In this document: positions 23,596 to 32,848 of the stretch, one piece after another
Layout: each line of letters begins with the position of its first letter
Numbering within the stretch: position 1 is the first letter of the stretch
NCBI GenBank assembly: GCA_046481785.1
Contig: JAWOJF010000347.1
Span: 1 to 44,676, forward strand
Source of the DNA: JAWOJF01 sp046481785
Lineage (GTDB): Bacteria; Bacteroidota; Ignavibacteria; Ignavibacteriales; Ignavibacteriaceae
Reading direction: 5' to 3'
DNA length: 44,676 nt
Translations under genes and position numbers: made by a program
The notes under the pieces: model-generated
Seen by the model: the letters and a program-made list of their open reading frames with translations, nothing else
The model's database searches: none
Told to the model about the DNA's origin: nothing

Positions 23596-26500
23596 TTGAA
23601 AAAAGAAGATACATATAAATCTACCTGTTGTTATTGCGGTGTTGGCTGCGGAATTGTTATTAAAAAAGATAATAGCAATAAAATCAGTATTGAGGGAGAC
23701 ATTTCAAACCCTGTTAACAAAGGTATGTTGTGTTCCAAAGGAATGAATCTGCATTATACCGTTATGGACCAGTCTGACCGTTTATTATACCCGGAAATGA
23801 GGTTATCAAGAAGCCATCCAATGAAAAAAGTTACCTGGGATACTGCTTTAGAAAGGACTGCCGCAGTATTTAAATCATTAATAAATAAATACGGACCCGA
23901 CTCAGTCGGCTTTTATGTATCAGGACAGTGTCTCACTGAGGAGTATTATGTAATAAATAAACTGATGAAAGGATTTATCGGTTCAAATAATATTGATACA
24001 AATTCGCGTCTCTGCATGAGCTCTGCTGTAACAGGATACAAGATGGCTCTTGGAGAAGATTCCGTGCCGGTAAGCTACGAAGATATTGAACTGGCAGATT
24101 GTTTTTTTATTACCGGTGCTAATCCTGCATGGTGCCACCCCATTTTGTACAGAAGGATAGAAGAGCACAAAATAAATAATCCTGATGTTAAAATTATTGT
24201 AGCCGATCCAAGAAGAACACAATCATGCAGCCTTGCAGATATTCATCTTCAGATTACTCCCGGTACAGATGTAGTATTAAATCATGCAATAGCGCGCTGC
24301 CTGATAGAGAACGGATATATTGATGATGATTTTATAATAAATCATACTGAAGGTTTTGAGGATTATAAAAACAGTGTAATGAAACGTTCTATTAATGAAG
24401 CAGCAGATATATGCGGTGTACCTGCATATGATATTACTACTGCTGCGCATTTTATAGGTGAGTCCAAGGGGTTCATTTCATTATGGGCAATGGGTTTGAA
24501 CCAAAGTGTGATAGGTGTTAATAAAAATCTAAGTCTGATTAATTTATCCCTTATAACAGGTAAAATAGGCAAACCGGGTAATGGACCTTTTTCTTTAACA
24601 GGGCAGCCGAATGCAATGGGCGGTAGGGAAGTCGGCGGTTTGGCTAATCTTTTATCAAACCATAGAAACCTTGATGATTCTGCTGACAGGGAATATGTTG
24701 AAGAATTTTGGGGCAGTAAAAAGATACAAGCCAAACCCGGGTTAACTGCTACTGAAATGTTTGAAGCACTTGAATCCGGCAGATTGAAGGCTATATGGAT
24801 TGTATGTACAAATCCTCTTGTAAGCCTTCCGGATGTTAGAAAAGCTGAACGGGCTCTTGCCAATGCAAAATTTGTTGTTGTGCAGGATATTTCTCAGAAC
24901 TCCGATACCCTTAAATATGCAGATGTTGTTCTTCCTGCTGCGTCGTGGCTTGAAAAAGAAGGAACAATGACAAACTCTGAGAGACGAATATCTTTTCTTC
25001 AAAAAGTTATAGAGCCGCCGGGAGAAGCTTTACCCGACGCAGAGATCATTATCCGCTTTGCACATAAAATGGGATTTATAAATTCATTTAATTATAAGGA
25101 CAGCAGCGAAATATTTGACGAACATTGCAGGCTCTCTAAAGGTACTAATGCCGATATATCTGCTTTAAGCTATTCAGTGCTGAAAGAAAAAGGTGCTGTT
25201 CAATGGCCGTATACTGAATCTAATCCCGGTACCAAAAGATTATTTACTGATTTTTCATTTTACACTACCGGCAGAAAAGCAAGAATACACAGCGTTCCTG
25301 ATAATAATGGATCTGAAAATATTACACCAGATTATCCTTTAATATTAACCACTGGAAGGGTAAGAGATCAGTGGCATACAATGACCAAAACCGGCAAGGT
25401 TAATAAATTACTTCAGCATACAGGCAGGTCATTTCTGGAGATCAATCCGCTTGATGCCGCTGAAAGAAATATAAAAAATAATGACCTTGTGGAAGTATCA
25501 GCAGGCAGAGGTAATGTAAGAGTAAATGCTAAAGTAACTGATGATATTAAAAGAGGCGTGGTATTTCTTCCCATGCATTGGGGAAAAGTTTTTCTATCTG
25601 ATTTATGGCGTGCCAACAATCTTACAAATAATCTGGTTGATCCAAAATCAAAAGAACCCGATTTTAAATTTTCTGCAGTACAGGTAGAGAAATATAATAA
25701 ACCTGTTGAAAAGATAATAATTATCGGTGCGGGCGCTGGCGCATATGGGTTTATTAAGGCTTACAGAGAATTGAACAATACTGATGAAATTGTTGTCTTC
25801 TCAAAAGAGAGCCACACTTTTTACAACAGGATACTTTTACCTGATTATATCAACGGATCAAAAACATGGGAGAATCTTCAAAAGCTTGTGGAAAGTGATA
25901 GCAATATTATTCTTCACAAAGGAATAAGCATATACGGAATAGACCGGGAAGCTAAAACGGTATATGATTCTGAAGGTAATGATCACACTTATGATAAACT
26001 TATAATCTGCACCGGAAGCCGCCCTAATACATTAAAAAATATTCCGCTTTACCTTGAGGGAGTTATAACAATAAGAACAAAGGAAGATGCAGACAAACTT
26101 CTCCCCTATGTGAATGAACAGAGCCATATAGTAGTAGTTGGAGGTGGTTTATTAGGCCTGGAGATGGCTGGTGCTTTGATTGAAAAAGATGTTAAAGTAA
26201 CTCTTGTTCACCGGACATCACGTTTAATGGACAAACAACTTGATATTACCGGAAGCAGCCTTCTGCATGAGATGCTTTCTGAAATGGGAATCAACATCCT
26301 CTATAATGAAGAAGTTGAAATGATATATGGGCGCAAACATATAAATGGCGTAAAATTTAAAAACGGCAAGTATATCGAATGTGACGCTATGGTCGTTGCC
26401 ATTGGCACTACTCCGAATATTGAACTTGCCAAAGATGCCGGTCTTGAATACAGCAGGGGAGTTATCGTAAACAACCGTATGCAGACATCAGATCCAAACA

Positions 26501-27114
26501 TTTTTGCAGTAGGTGAGGTTGCTGAATATAATGGTTCGCTTTATGGAATAACTGCATCGGCAGAGGAACAGGCAGAAATTCTTGCCGGGTATTTGTCCGG
26601 AGATGAAAATATTTACTACTCAGGTTCAGTAATGATGAATATTCTTAAAATAAATGGAATAAGCCTTTGTTCACTTGGTTTATCACAAATTCCTGAAAAT
26701 AAAAACGGGTACGAAGAGATTGTTTTTCTTGATAAAGCAAAAAAATATTATAAAAAGTGCATAGTGCATAATGATCGTCTCGCAGGGGCGCTTCTTATAG
26801 GCGATAGTGCAGAGTTTATAGAATTTAAAAATCTGATCCGTGATAAAATTGAACTGTCCGAAAAAAGGCTTCAGTTACTCCGGTCATCCGCGGTAGTTGA
26901 ACCTGCTGAAGGAGAGATAATTTGTTCATGCAATAGTGTCGGAAGAATAAATTTAACAAATAAAATAAAAAACGGCTGCTTTGAATTGAAAGAACTTTTC
27001 AGCCATACGGGGGCAGGTATGGGCTGTGGCAGCTGCCGTCCTGAGGTAAAGAAAATTCTGGATAATGAGCTTAAAAATATTCAATCTGGTGAGCTTACTG
27101 ATATTGCAGTTTAA
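23596..27114 (+). CDS. nasA: Assimilatory nitrate reductase fused to FAD reductase and BFD-type [2Fe-2S] domains
   Basis: A 1172-residue cytoplasmic enzyme that reduces nitrate to nitrite. Residues 1-690 are a bis-MGD molybdoenzyme: the [4Fe-4S] cysteines are C11, C14, C18 and C46 (CCYCGVGC ... GMLCSKG), and the probable Mo ligand is C140 in NSRLCMSSAV. The molybdopterin-binding end domain includes TGRVRDQWHTMTKTGK. Residues 706-1050 are a NirB-like FAD/NAD(P)H oxidoreductase (IIIIGAGAGAYGF, VVVGGGLLGLEMAGALI, IFAVGEVAEYNG). Residues 1107-1160 are a BFD-like module with CSC and CGSC. Electrons can thus pass from NAD(P)H through FAD and iron-sulfur to Mo in one chain. There is no Tat signal. 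The start is a TTG at 23596, 19 bp after narK, chosen because it precedes the cysteine motif by the usual ten residues. Confidence 0.93.
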   Translation: MKKEDTYKSTCCYCGVGCGIVIKKDNSNKISIEGDISNPVNKGMLCSKGMNLHYTVMDQSDRLLYPEMRLSRSHPMKKVTWDTALERTAAVFKSLINKYGPDSVGFYVSGQCLTEEYYVINKLMKGFIGSNNIDTNSRLCMSSAVTGYKMALGEDSVPVSYEDIELADCFFITGANPAWCHPILYRRIEEHKINNPDVKIIVADPRRTQSCSLADIHLQITPGTDVVLNHAIARCLIENGYIDDDFIINHTEGFEDYKNSVMKRSINEAADICGVPAYDITTAAHFIGESKGFISLWAMGLNQSVIGVNKNLSLINLSLITGKIGKPGNGPFSLTGQPNAMGGREVGGLANLLSNHRNLDDSADREYVEEFWGSKKIQAKPGLTATEMFEALESGRLKAIWIVCTNPLVSLPDVRKAERALANAKFVVVQDISQNSDTLKYADVVLPAASWLEKEGTMTNSERRISFLQKVIEPPGEALPDAEIIIRFAHKMGFINSFNYKDSSEIFDEHCRLSKGTNADISALSYSVLKEKGAVQWPYTESNPGTKRLFTDFSFYTTGRKARIHSVPDNNGSENITPDYPLILTTGRVRDQWHTMTKTGKVNKLLQHTGRSFLEINPLDAAERNIKNNDLVEVSAGRGNVRVNAKVTDDIKRGVVFLPMHWGKVFLSDLWRANNLTNNLVDPKSKEPDFKFSAVQVEKYNKPVEKIIIIGAGAGAYGFIKAYRELNNTDEIVVFSKESHTFYNRILLPDYINGSKTWENLQKLVESDSNIILHKGISIYGIDREAKTVYDSEGNDHTYDKLIICTGSRPNTLKNIPLYLEGVITIRTKEDADKLLPYVNEQSHIVVVGGGLLGLEMAGALIEKDVKVTLVHRTSRLMDKQLDITGSSLLHEMLSEMGINILYNEEVEMIYGRKHINGVKFKNGKYIECDAMVVAIGTTPNIELAKDAGLEYSRGVIVNNRMQTSDPNIFAVGEVAEYNGSLYGITASAEEQAEILAGYLSGDENIYYSGSVMMNILKINGISLCSLGLSQIPENKNGYEEIVFLDKAKKYYKKCIVHNDRLAGALLIGDSAEFIEFKNLIRDKIELSEKRLQLLRSSAVVEPAEGEIICSCNSVGRINLTNKIKNGCFELKELFSHTGAGMGCGSCRPEVKKILDNELKNIQSGELTDIAV

Positions 27115-27147
27115 TATTCTTAATGATATGAAAGTAAAAGTAATTGT

Positions 27148-28590
27148 ATGACTACTATAAGAATAGATTTTAAAGGCGGAGTTGTTTCTCCGGAAAAACT
27201 CCGGGTTATATCTGCGGTACTTAATGATTTTAGTGTACCTGAAATATTTATCGGTACACGGCAGAATATTTATTTTCATATCAGTGATAATTTATCCGGC
27301 GCACTTACCGGGAAACTAGATAATAGTAGAATCCAGTATGTTATATTACCTGCCGGAGTGAATAACATAGTAAGCTCATATGCAGCAGTGGATATTTTTA
27401 CTCATAATTCATGGCTTAATGAAAGTATCTTTAAAGAAGTACTTGATAACTTTAATGAAAGCTCAGCATATAAAATTAATATTGTGGATATCTCACAAGG
27501 ATTATTTACGGCATTTGAAGGGGATCTTGTTTTTATTCCTTCATCTCATCAGAATTTCTGGTACCTGTTTATCAGGAACACGGTTAATGAAGAGTTCCTT
27601 TGCTGGCCAGACCTGATTTACAGCCTTGAACTGGGGCCTGTTGCAGGGCATCTTGAAATGTATGCCGGTGCAATAAATGAAATAAACATTAATAAGATCC
27701 ATGATAATATAAAAGCTGAACTGCATTATATTTTCCATAGCAATGATGTTGAGTTAAAAATCCCCAGGTATATTCCTGCAAACTATGAAGGTATCCATCG
27801 TAATGGCAGCCTCTCATGGATTGGAATAAAAAACAAAAGTGACAGCTACCCGGTTTCTTTTATAAACGGTCTTGCTGATTTGTGTACCGGAACAAATGTG
27901 AATAACATTAATCTTACCACGTGGAAGAGTATTCTTATAAAGAATATCAGCGAAGATGATATTATAAAATGGGAGATATTGCTCGGAAAATATGGAATAA
28001 ATATACGTCATTCATCGCTTGAACTGATCTGGAAATATGAAGATTCTGATAACACGGCACTGTCTCTCAAAAAATATTTGATAGAAGAGCTTGATAAAAC
28101 TGATGTCCGTTCCTATGGTATAACATTTGGTATTAAAACTAACCCTAATTCAAAAATAGCAGCTTCAATTATCATTGAAGTTAAATCTTCTGCAAAATCC
28201 TTCGGTACACCTTTTTTCCAGCATTATAATGTTTATCATACAGAAGATTTTAATCCCAATAATCAAAAGATTTATTTTGTTGGTGTTTATAAATCCAAAA
28301 GGAATCTGGTAAAAAATATAAAACTCCTGCTAACCCAATATTACAAATCTCTGGAAGACCTGACTGTGGTGCATGACCCTGTTCCCAAAAAAGAAACACA
28401 ATACTGGACTCCCCAGAGAGCACATAAATGCAAACATTGCTATACAATTTATGACTCTGAGTTCGGCGATATAATTAACGGGATCGAACCTGGTATTTCT
28501 TTTGAAAACCTGCCAGAGAATTATGCCTGTTCATTATGCGGAGCTCCGAAAGAAGAGTTTTTAACGGTAAGAAAAATTTTATCTAAGTAG
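27148..28590 (+). CDS. Siroheme-reductase-like scaffold without cofactor cysteines, C-terminal rubredoxin
   Basis: A 480-residue protein. Residues 1-90 read like the N-terminal ferredoxin-like half-domain of nitrite/sulfite reductases (FKGGVVSPEKLRVISAVL, IFIGTRQNIYFHI). Residues 215-300 resemble the second half-domain (SLSWIGIKNKSDSYPVSF, INLTTWKSILIKNISEDDI). The siroheme/[4Fe-4S] motifs CX5C and CX3C are absent; only isolated Cys occur before the tail. Residues 430-480 are a complete rubredoxin: CKHC, YDSEFGDIINGIEPGISFEN and CSLCGAPKEEF, with both CxxC iron pairs. It sits 33 bp after nasA and before moaA. A role as electron carrier or assembly partner for nitrate or nitrite reductase is inference. 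The relation to siroheme reductases rests on pattern only. Confidence 0.75.
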   Translation: MTTIRIDFKGGVVSPEKLRVISAVLNDFSVPEIFIGTRQNIYFHISDNLSGALTGKLDNSRIQYVILPAGVNNIVSSYAAVDIFTHNSWLNESIFKEVLDNFNESSAYKINIVDISQGLFTAFEGDLVFIPSSHQNFWYLFIRNTVNEEFLCWPDLIYSLELGPVAGHLEMYAGAINEININKIHDNIKAELHYIFHSNDVELKIPRYIPANYEGIHRNGSLSWIGIKNKSDSYPVSFINGLADLCTGTNVNNINLTTWKSILIKNISEDDIIKWEILLGKYGINIRHSSLELIWKYEDSDNTALSLKKYLIEELDKTDVRSYGITFGIKTNPNSKIAASIIIEVKSSAKSFGTPFFQHYNVYHTEDFNPNNQKIYFVGVYKSKRNLVKNIKLLLTQYYKSLEDLTVVHDPVPKKETQYWTPQRAHKCKHCYTIYDSEFGDIINGIEPGISFENLPENYACSLCGAPKEEFLTVRKILSK

Positions 28591-28602
28591 GAACGGATTT
28601 TA

Positions 28603-29556
28603 ATGATTATACATGATAAATATGGCAGATCGTTTAAGACACTAAGAGTAAGCCTGACTAACTCATGCAATTTTAGCTGCTCATACTGTGTAACCGGCAA
28701 TGCAATACAGGAGAGAAACAATATAAAGGTTTTAGATTATACTGAATTGGCCGGTTTGGTTTTAACTCTGGACAATGTTTTGAATTTTGATTCTGTAAGG
28801 CTAACAGGCGGTGAACCTACTCTCTACAATAATCTGCTGCCATTTATAAAATTAATTTCCTCCGGCGGAATAAAAAATATTACAATGACAACAAACGGAT
28901 TTCTGTTAAAACAAAAAGCCGGTGAACTTGCTTCATTAGGAATAAAAGAGATAAATGTATCGCTGGATGCCGTTGACCCTGATATATTTTATTTAACTAC
29001 GAGACGTAAATGTCTTGATCAGGTACTTGAAGGAATAGAAACTGCATTAAATGCAGGCATCTCGGTTAAACTTAATGCAGTTATAATGCGCAGTATTAAT
29101 GAACACCAGGTACTGCCGCTTATTGAGTTTGCCTTATCAAAAAAAATAAAACTGAGATACCTTGAACTTATGAGGATGGGACATTTATACTCAAGAAATT
29201 TTATGAATTACTTCTTCCCAATGAATGAAATACTTGAAATTATACAATCACAATATCCTGTTGTAACTACATACCGTGATCTTTCGGCAACAGCAAAATA
29301 TTTTGTGCTGGAGGATGGATTTGAATTTGGAATCATTGCAAATGAAACTGAACCGTTCTGTTTTGACTGCGACCGGTTAAGGCTTGACAGTTACGGCAAT
29401 ATATACGGTTGTATCAGCGAAAGCATGCCGGAATATATTGCTGATATATCAGCAAATAAAATTGCACTTAAAATGAAATTAAATAATGCCCTTGCTCATA
29501 AACAGCCGCTGAAATTTACCGGCAGTTCTGTCTCTATGATTGAAATAGGAGGATAA
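28603..29556 (+). CDS. moaA: GTP 3',8-cyclase (radical SAM)
   Basis: First enzyme of molybdenum cofactor synthesis; converts GTP to 3',8-cyclo-GTP. The radical-SAM cluster motif is CNFSCSYC in RVSLTNSCNFSCSYCVTG (CxxxCxxC). RLTGGEPTLYNN binds S-adenosylmethionine. The substrate-binding second cluster is CFDC plus a third Cys 13 residues on (DRLRLDSYGNIYGC). The chain ends in IEIGG, preserving the C-terminal Gly-Gly tail needed for catalysis in MoaA. At 317 residues it is slightly short but complete. It is 12 bp after the rubredoxin gene and 9 bp before moaD. Confidence 0.94.
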   Translation: MIIHDKYGRSFKTLRVSLTNSCNFSCSYCVTGNAIQERNNIKVLDYTELAGLVLTLDNVLNFDSVRLTGGEPTLYNNLLPFIKLISSGGIKNITMTTNGFLLKQKAGELASLGIKEINVSLDAVDPDIFYLTTRRKCLDQVLEGIETALNAGISVKLNAVIMRSINEHQVLPLIEFALSKKIKLRYLELMRMGHLYSRNFMNYFFPMNEILEIIQSQYPVVTTYRDLSATAKYFVLEDGFEFGIIANETEPFCFDCDRLRLDSYGNIYGCISESMPEYIADISANKIALKMKLNNALAHKQPLKFTGSSVSMIEIGG

Positions 29557-29565
29557 TTAATAGTT

Positions 29566-29808
29566 ATGAAAATAAGAATAAATACCTTTGCCGTTCTTAA
29601 AGAATATTTTGAGCACAGTTTTGAGATCGAAGTTAATGACCTTAATACGATAAACGATCTTAAAGAGGAACTAGTTAAAATAAAACCTCAGGCACAGGGT
29701 TTACTTAATATATGCCGTTTTGCGGTTAATAATACATTTGTAAATAATAAGGCAGTTATATATGAGAACGATAACATCTTTGTTATCCCCCCATCAAGCG
29801 GTGGATAA
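29566..29808 (+). CDS. moaD: Molybdopterin synthase small subunit (MoaD)
   Basis: Ubiquitin-like sulfur carrier of 80 residues that supplies the dithiolene sulfurs of molybdopterin. The beta-grasp pattern IRINTFAVLKEYFEHSFEIE is at the N-terminus, and the chain ends VIPPSSGG, with the diglycine that MoeB adenylates and that becomes the thiocarboxylate. NNTFVNNKAVIYENDNIFVI is the usual penultimate strand region. It is followed by moaE, either after a short gap or with a short overlap depending on the moaE start. Confidence 0.93.
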   Translation: MKIRINTFAVLKEYFEHSFEIEVNDLNTINDLKEELVKIKPQAQGLLNICRFAVNNTFVNNKAVIYENDNIFVIPPSSGG

Positions 29809-29818
29809 AATAAACACA

Positions 29819-30259
29819 GTGCCGGCAGGTTATAATTACAAAAATATCACATCATCACGTATAGATATAATGAAGTTGATTAACAATTGTCATTCACCTG
29901 AAGCGGGGGGTGTTGTCATATTTATTGGAGATGTAAGAAATAATAATCTCGGCCAAAAAGTAAAACACCTGGAGTATGAAGCTTTTATTCCTTTGGCAGA
30001 TAAGATGATTGAAGAAATTGTTGATGCGGCTGTTAAAAAGTGGGAGCTTATACATGCTGCAGCTATTCACAGGATAGGCAAAGTGGAAATATCTGAAAGT
30101 GCTGTTGCTGTAATTACGTCTCATGCTCACAGGAAAGAGGCATATGAAGCCAGCCAGTATATAATTAATAGGATTAAACATGAGGCTCCCATATGGAAAT
30201 GCGAGTACTACCGGAATGGTACTTATAAGTGGTCCGATAACTGTGCTTCTTGTCAGTGA
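29819..30259 (+). CDS. moaE: Molybdopterin synthase catalytic subunit (MoaE)
   Basis: Large subunit of molybdopterin synthase, which transfers sulfur from MoaD to cyclic pyranopterin monophosphate. Motifs are AGGVVIFIGDVRNNNLG, LEYEAFIPLADKMIEEI, AAIHRIGKVEISESAVAVI, TSHAHRKEAYEASQYIIN and the catalytic lysine region KHEAPIWKCEYYRNG. The GTG at 29819, 10 bp after the moaD stop, gives the family's normal distance to the first motif. An ATG at 29762 in the same frame would overlap moaD by 47 bp and has an AAGG upstream, so the start is not certain. The complex partner is encoded directly upstream. Confidence 0.9.
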   Translation: MPAGYNYKNITSSRIDIMKLINNCHSPEAGGVVIFIGDVRNNNLGQKVKHLEYEAFIPLADKMIEEIVDAAVKKWELIHAAAIHRIGKVEISESAVAVITSHAHRKEAYEASQYIINRIKHEAPIWKCEYYRNGTYKWSDNCASCQ

Positions 30260-30298
30260 TAGCTTAAAGAAATTTGTTAACATCATCAGGAAAATAAT

Positions 30299-32836
30299 AT
30301 GGAAACACTCATACGTAATAAGATGAAAATAATTGTTGTGGGAAACGGAATGGTGGGATATAAGTTTTGTGAAAAACTGATTTCCAAAAGTGGTAAAGAT
30401 GCTTTTGATATTATTGTTTTTGGTGAAGAACCAAGAATTGCTTACGACCGGGTACACCTGAGTGAGTATTTTTCAGACCGGAACGCTGATAAGCTGACCA
30501 TGGCACCCTTAAAATGGTATAGAGAAAATAACATAAAAGTTTATTTAAATAATCCTGTTACTTCAATCAATACCGGTTCAAAAAAAATTACTGCTTCAAA
30601 TTGTCTGGAGCTTGAATATGATAAACTCATACTTGCTACAGGCTCTGCTCCTTTTGTCCCCCCAATACCGGGTACAGACAAGAACGGCGTTTTCATTTAC
30701 CGTACTATTGAGGACCTTGATAAAATTATGGACTATGGTAAAAAATCAAAGATTGGAGCTGTAATTGGCGGAGGGCTTTTAGGACTGGAAGCGGCTAAAG
30801 CTCTTATGGATATGAACCTTGAAACTCATGTTGTGGAGTTTGCCCCCCGCTTAATGCCAAGGCAGATTGATCCCGAAGGGGGGGATATTCTTAAAGCTAA
30901 AATGGAATCTCTTAATGTAGTTATTCATACAAACCAGGGGACAAAAGAAATACAGGGGAATAGTTCCGTTCAAAGAATTTTATTTAATGACGGCAATTTT
31001 TTAGATACTGATATGCTTGTTATTTCTGCCGGTATACGTCCAAGAGATGAATTGGCAAGAATATCTAATCTTGCTGTTGGACCGAGGGGCGGGATAATTG
31101 TAAACAATTATTTACAAACCTCGGATCCTGACATATATGCAATAGGAGAATGCGCTTTACATAATAACATGGTATATGGTTTAGTTGCCCCCGGTTATGA
31201 AATGGCTGAAGTGGCGGCAGACCATATTACAGCCGGAACAAAGGTATTTACTTCTTATGATATGTCCACAAAACTAAAACTAATCGGTGTGGATGTTGCA
31301 AGTTTTGGGGATCCTTTCTGCGAAAAAGAAGAACACCAGACTATAGTATATAAAGACAATAATAAGGGCGTTTATAAAAGAATAAATCTCTCCCCTGACA
31401 GCAAATATCTATTGGGGGGAATACTGATCGGGGAAGCATCTGATTATAATATTCTTCTGCAAACTTACAAAAACAATATTGTTCTTCCGCCCGATCCGGA
31501 GAATCTGCTTTTAGGAAATGCAAAGGGAAAAGGGGAAAGCAGCGGAATGGGAGTAATGTCGCTTCCGGATGAAGCACTCATATGTTCATGTGAAAGTGTT
31601 TCAAAAGCTGTTATCTGTAATACTGTTATTGAAAATGACTTAGCTGATATCACTGGAGTAAAATCAAGTACAAAAGCCGGAACAGGGTGCGGCGGATGTA
31701 CCCCTCTATTAGCCGATCTGCTGAATGAAACAATGAAAAAAATGGGTAAATACCAGAAGAAAGTTTTATGTGAACACTTCGATTATTCCCGTCAGCAGTT
31801 ATTTGATCTTATAAGGTATCACAAAATAAAAAGCTTCCGCGAACTCATTACACAGCACGGCAATGGCTATGGTTGTGAAATATGCAAACCTGCTGCAGCG
31901 TCAATGTTTGCAAGCATTTGGAACGAAAATGTTCAGGATAAAAAACATGTAACACTACAGGATACAAATGACAGATTCCTGGCAAATATTCAGCGGGGGG
32001 GTACTTATTCTGTGGTTCCAAGGGTTCCCGGCGGAGAAATTACTCCCGATAAATTGATTGTACTTGGAAGCGTTGCCAAAAAATACGGCTTGTACTGCAA
32101 AATTACCGGCGGCCAGCGTATCGATTTGTTTGGTGCACAATTGAATGATCTTCCATACATATGGGAAGAATTAATTTCTGCCGGTTTTGAAAGCGGACAT
32201 GCTTATGCTAAGGCTTTAAGAACAGTTAAAAGTTGTGTAGGATCTTCATGGTGCAGGTTTGGAGTTCAGGATTCTGTTGGATTTGCAATACGTATTGAAG
32301 ACAGGTATAAAGGGTTAAGAGCTCCTCATAAAATAAAAAGCGCTGTCTCCGGGTGTATAAGGGAATGTGCCGAAGCACAATCAAAAGATTTTGGCATTAT
32401 TGCTACCGAGAAAGGATGGAATTTATATGTATGCGGCAACGGCGGTTCTAAACCTCAGCATGCAATTTTATTTGCCGCTGATCTGGATGAAGAAACATGT
32501 GTTAAATACATAGACCGTTTCCTAATGTTCTACATTCGTACAGCCGATCCTCTGACACGTACTGCCGGATGGCTTAATAAAATGGAAGGCGGAATAGATT
32601 ATCTGAGGGATGTAATTATCAATGACTGCCTGGGGATTTCTGTGGAGCTTGAGATGGAAATGCAGCAGTTAATTAATACATATAAATGTGAATGGAAAGA
32701 AGCTATAAACGATCCCGGCATTAGAAAAAGATTTAAACATTTTGTTAACTCAGATGAACGGGACGAGACTCTGGCATTTAAAAAGGAAAGAGGGCAGATG
32801 ATTCCTGTAAAATGGGGCAGCTTACTGCATCAATAA
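30299..32836 (+). CDS. nirB: NAD(P)H nitrite reductase large subunit
   Basis: Cytoplasmic enzyme of 845 residues that reduces nitrite to ammonium with six electrons from NAD(P)H. The FAD domain starts IIVVGNGMVGYKFCEKL (about residue 10) with LILATGSAPFVPPIPG and IGGGLLGLEAAKAL. Two BFD-like regions follow: CSCESVSKAVICN with CGGCTP (about 428-475), then CEHFDYSRQQLFDL with GYGCEICKP. The C-terminal half is the sulfite/nitrite reductase fold with ligands in KSCVGSSWCRFG (CX5C) and SGCIRECAEAQ (CX3C) for the [4Fe-4S]-siroheme centre. The length is normal. ATG 30299 or 30323 can start it. NirD is encoded two genes downstream. Confidence 0.95.
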   Translation: METLIRNKMKIIVVGNGMVGYKFCEKLISKSGKDAFDIIVFGEEPRIAYDRVHLSEYFSDRNADKLTMAPLKWYRENNIKVYLNNPVTSINTGSKKITASNCLELEYDKLILATGSAPFVPPIPGTDKNGVFIYRTIEDLDKIMDYGKKSKIGAVIGGGLLGLEAAKALMDMNLETHVVEFAPRLMPRQIDPEGGDILKAKMESLNVVIHTNQGTKEIQGNSSVQRILFNDGNFLDTDMLVISAGIRPRDELARISNLAVGPRGGIIVNNYLQTSDPDIYAIGECALHNNMVYGLVAPGYEMAEVAADHITAGTKVFTSYDMSTKLKLIGVDVASFGDPFCEKEEHQTIVYKDNNKGVYKRINLSPDSKYLLGGILIGEASDYNILLQTYKNNIVLPPDPENLLLGNAKGKGESSGMGVMSLPDEALICSCESVSKAVICNTVIENDLADITGVKSSTKAGTGCGGCTPLLADLLNETMKKMGKYQKKVLCEHFDYSRQQLFDLIRYHKIKSFRELITQHGNGYGCEICKPAAASMFASIWNENVQDKKHVTLQDTNDRFLANIQRGGTYSVVPRVPGGEITPDKLIVLGSVAKKYGLYCKITGGQRIDLFGAQLNDLPYIWEELISAGFESGHAYAKALRTVKSCVGSSWCRFGVQDSVGFAIRIEDRYKGLRAPHKIKSAVSGCIRECAEAQSKDFGIIATEKGWNLYVCGNGGSKPQHAILFAADLDEETCVKYIDRFLMFYIRTADPLTRTAGWLNKMEGGIDYLRDVIINDCLGISVELEMEMQQLINTYKCEWKEAINDPGIRKRFKHFVNSDERDETLAFKKERGQMIPVKWGSLLHQ

Positions 32837-32848
32837 AGAAAGATTTTT

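Noticed and set aside
24363..24863. Minus-strand 166-codon reading frame
   Set aside because: Antisense shadow of the molybdoenzyme domain of the nitrate reductase.
23596..27114. Formate dehydrogenase alpha subunit
   Set aside because: The molybdoenzyme domain is related, but the narK, nirB, nirD context, the NirB-like FAD and BFD fusion and the absence of FDH partners favour nitrate reductase.
27148..28590. Active ferredoxin-nitrite or sulfite reductase
   Set aside because: No CX5C or CX3C siroheme-cluster motif is present; the only cysteine cluster is the C-terminal rubredoxin.
29894..30457. Minus-strand 187-codon reading frame
   Set aside because: Antisense to moaE and the start of nirB, both clearly recognised genes. 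No family features.
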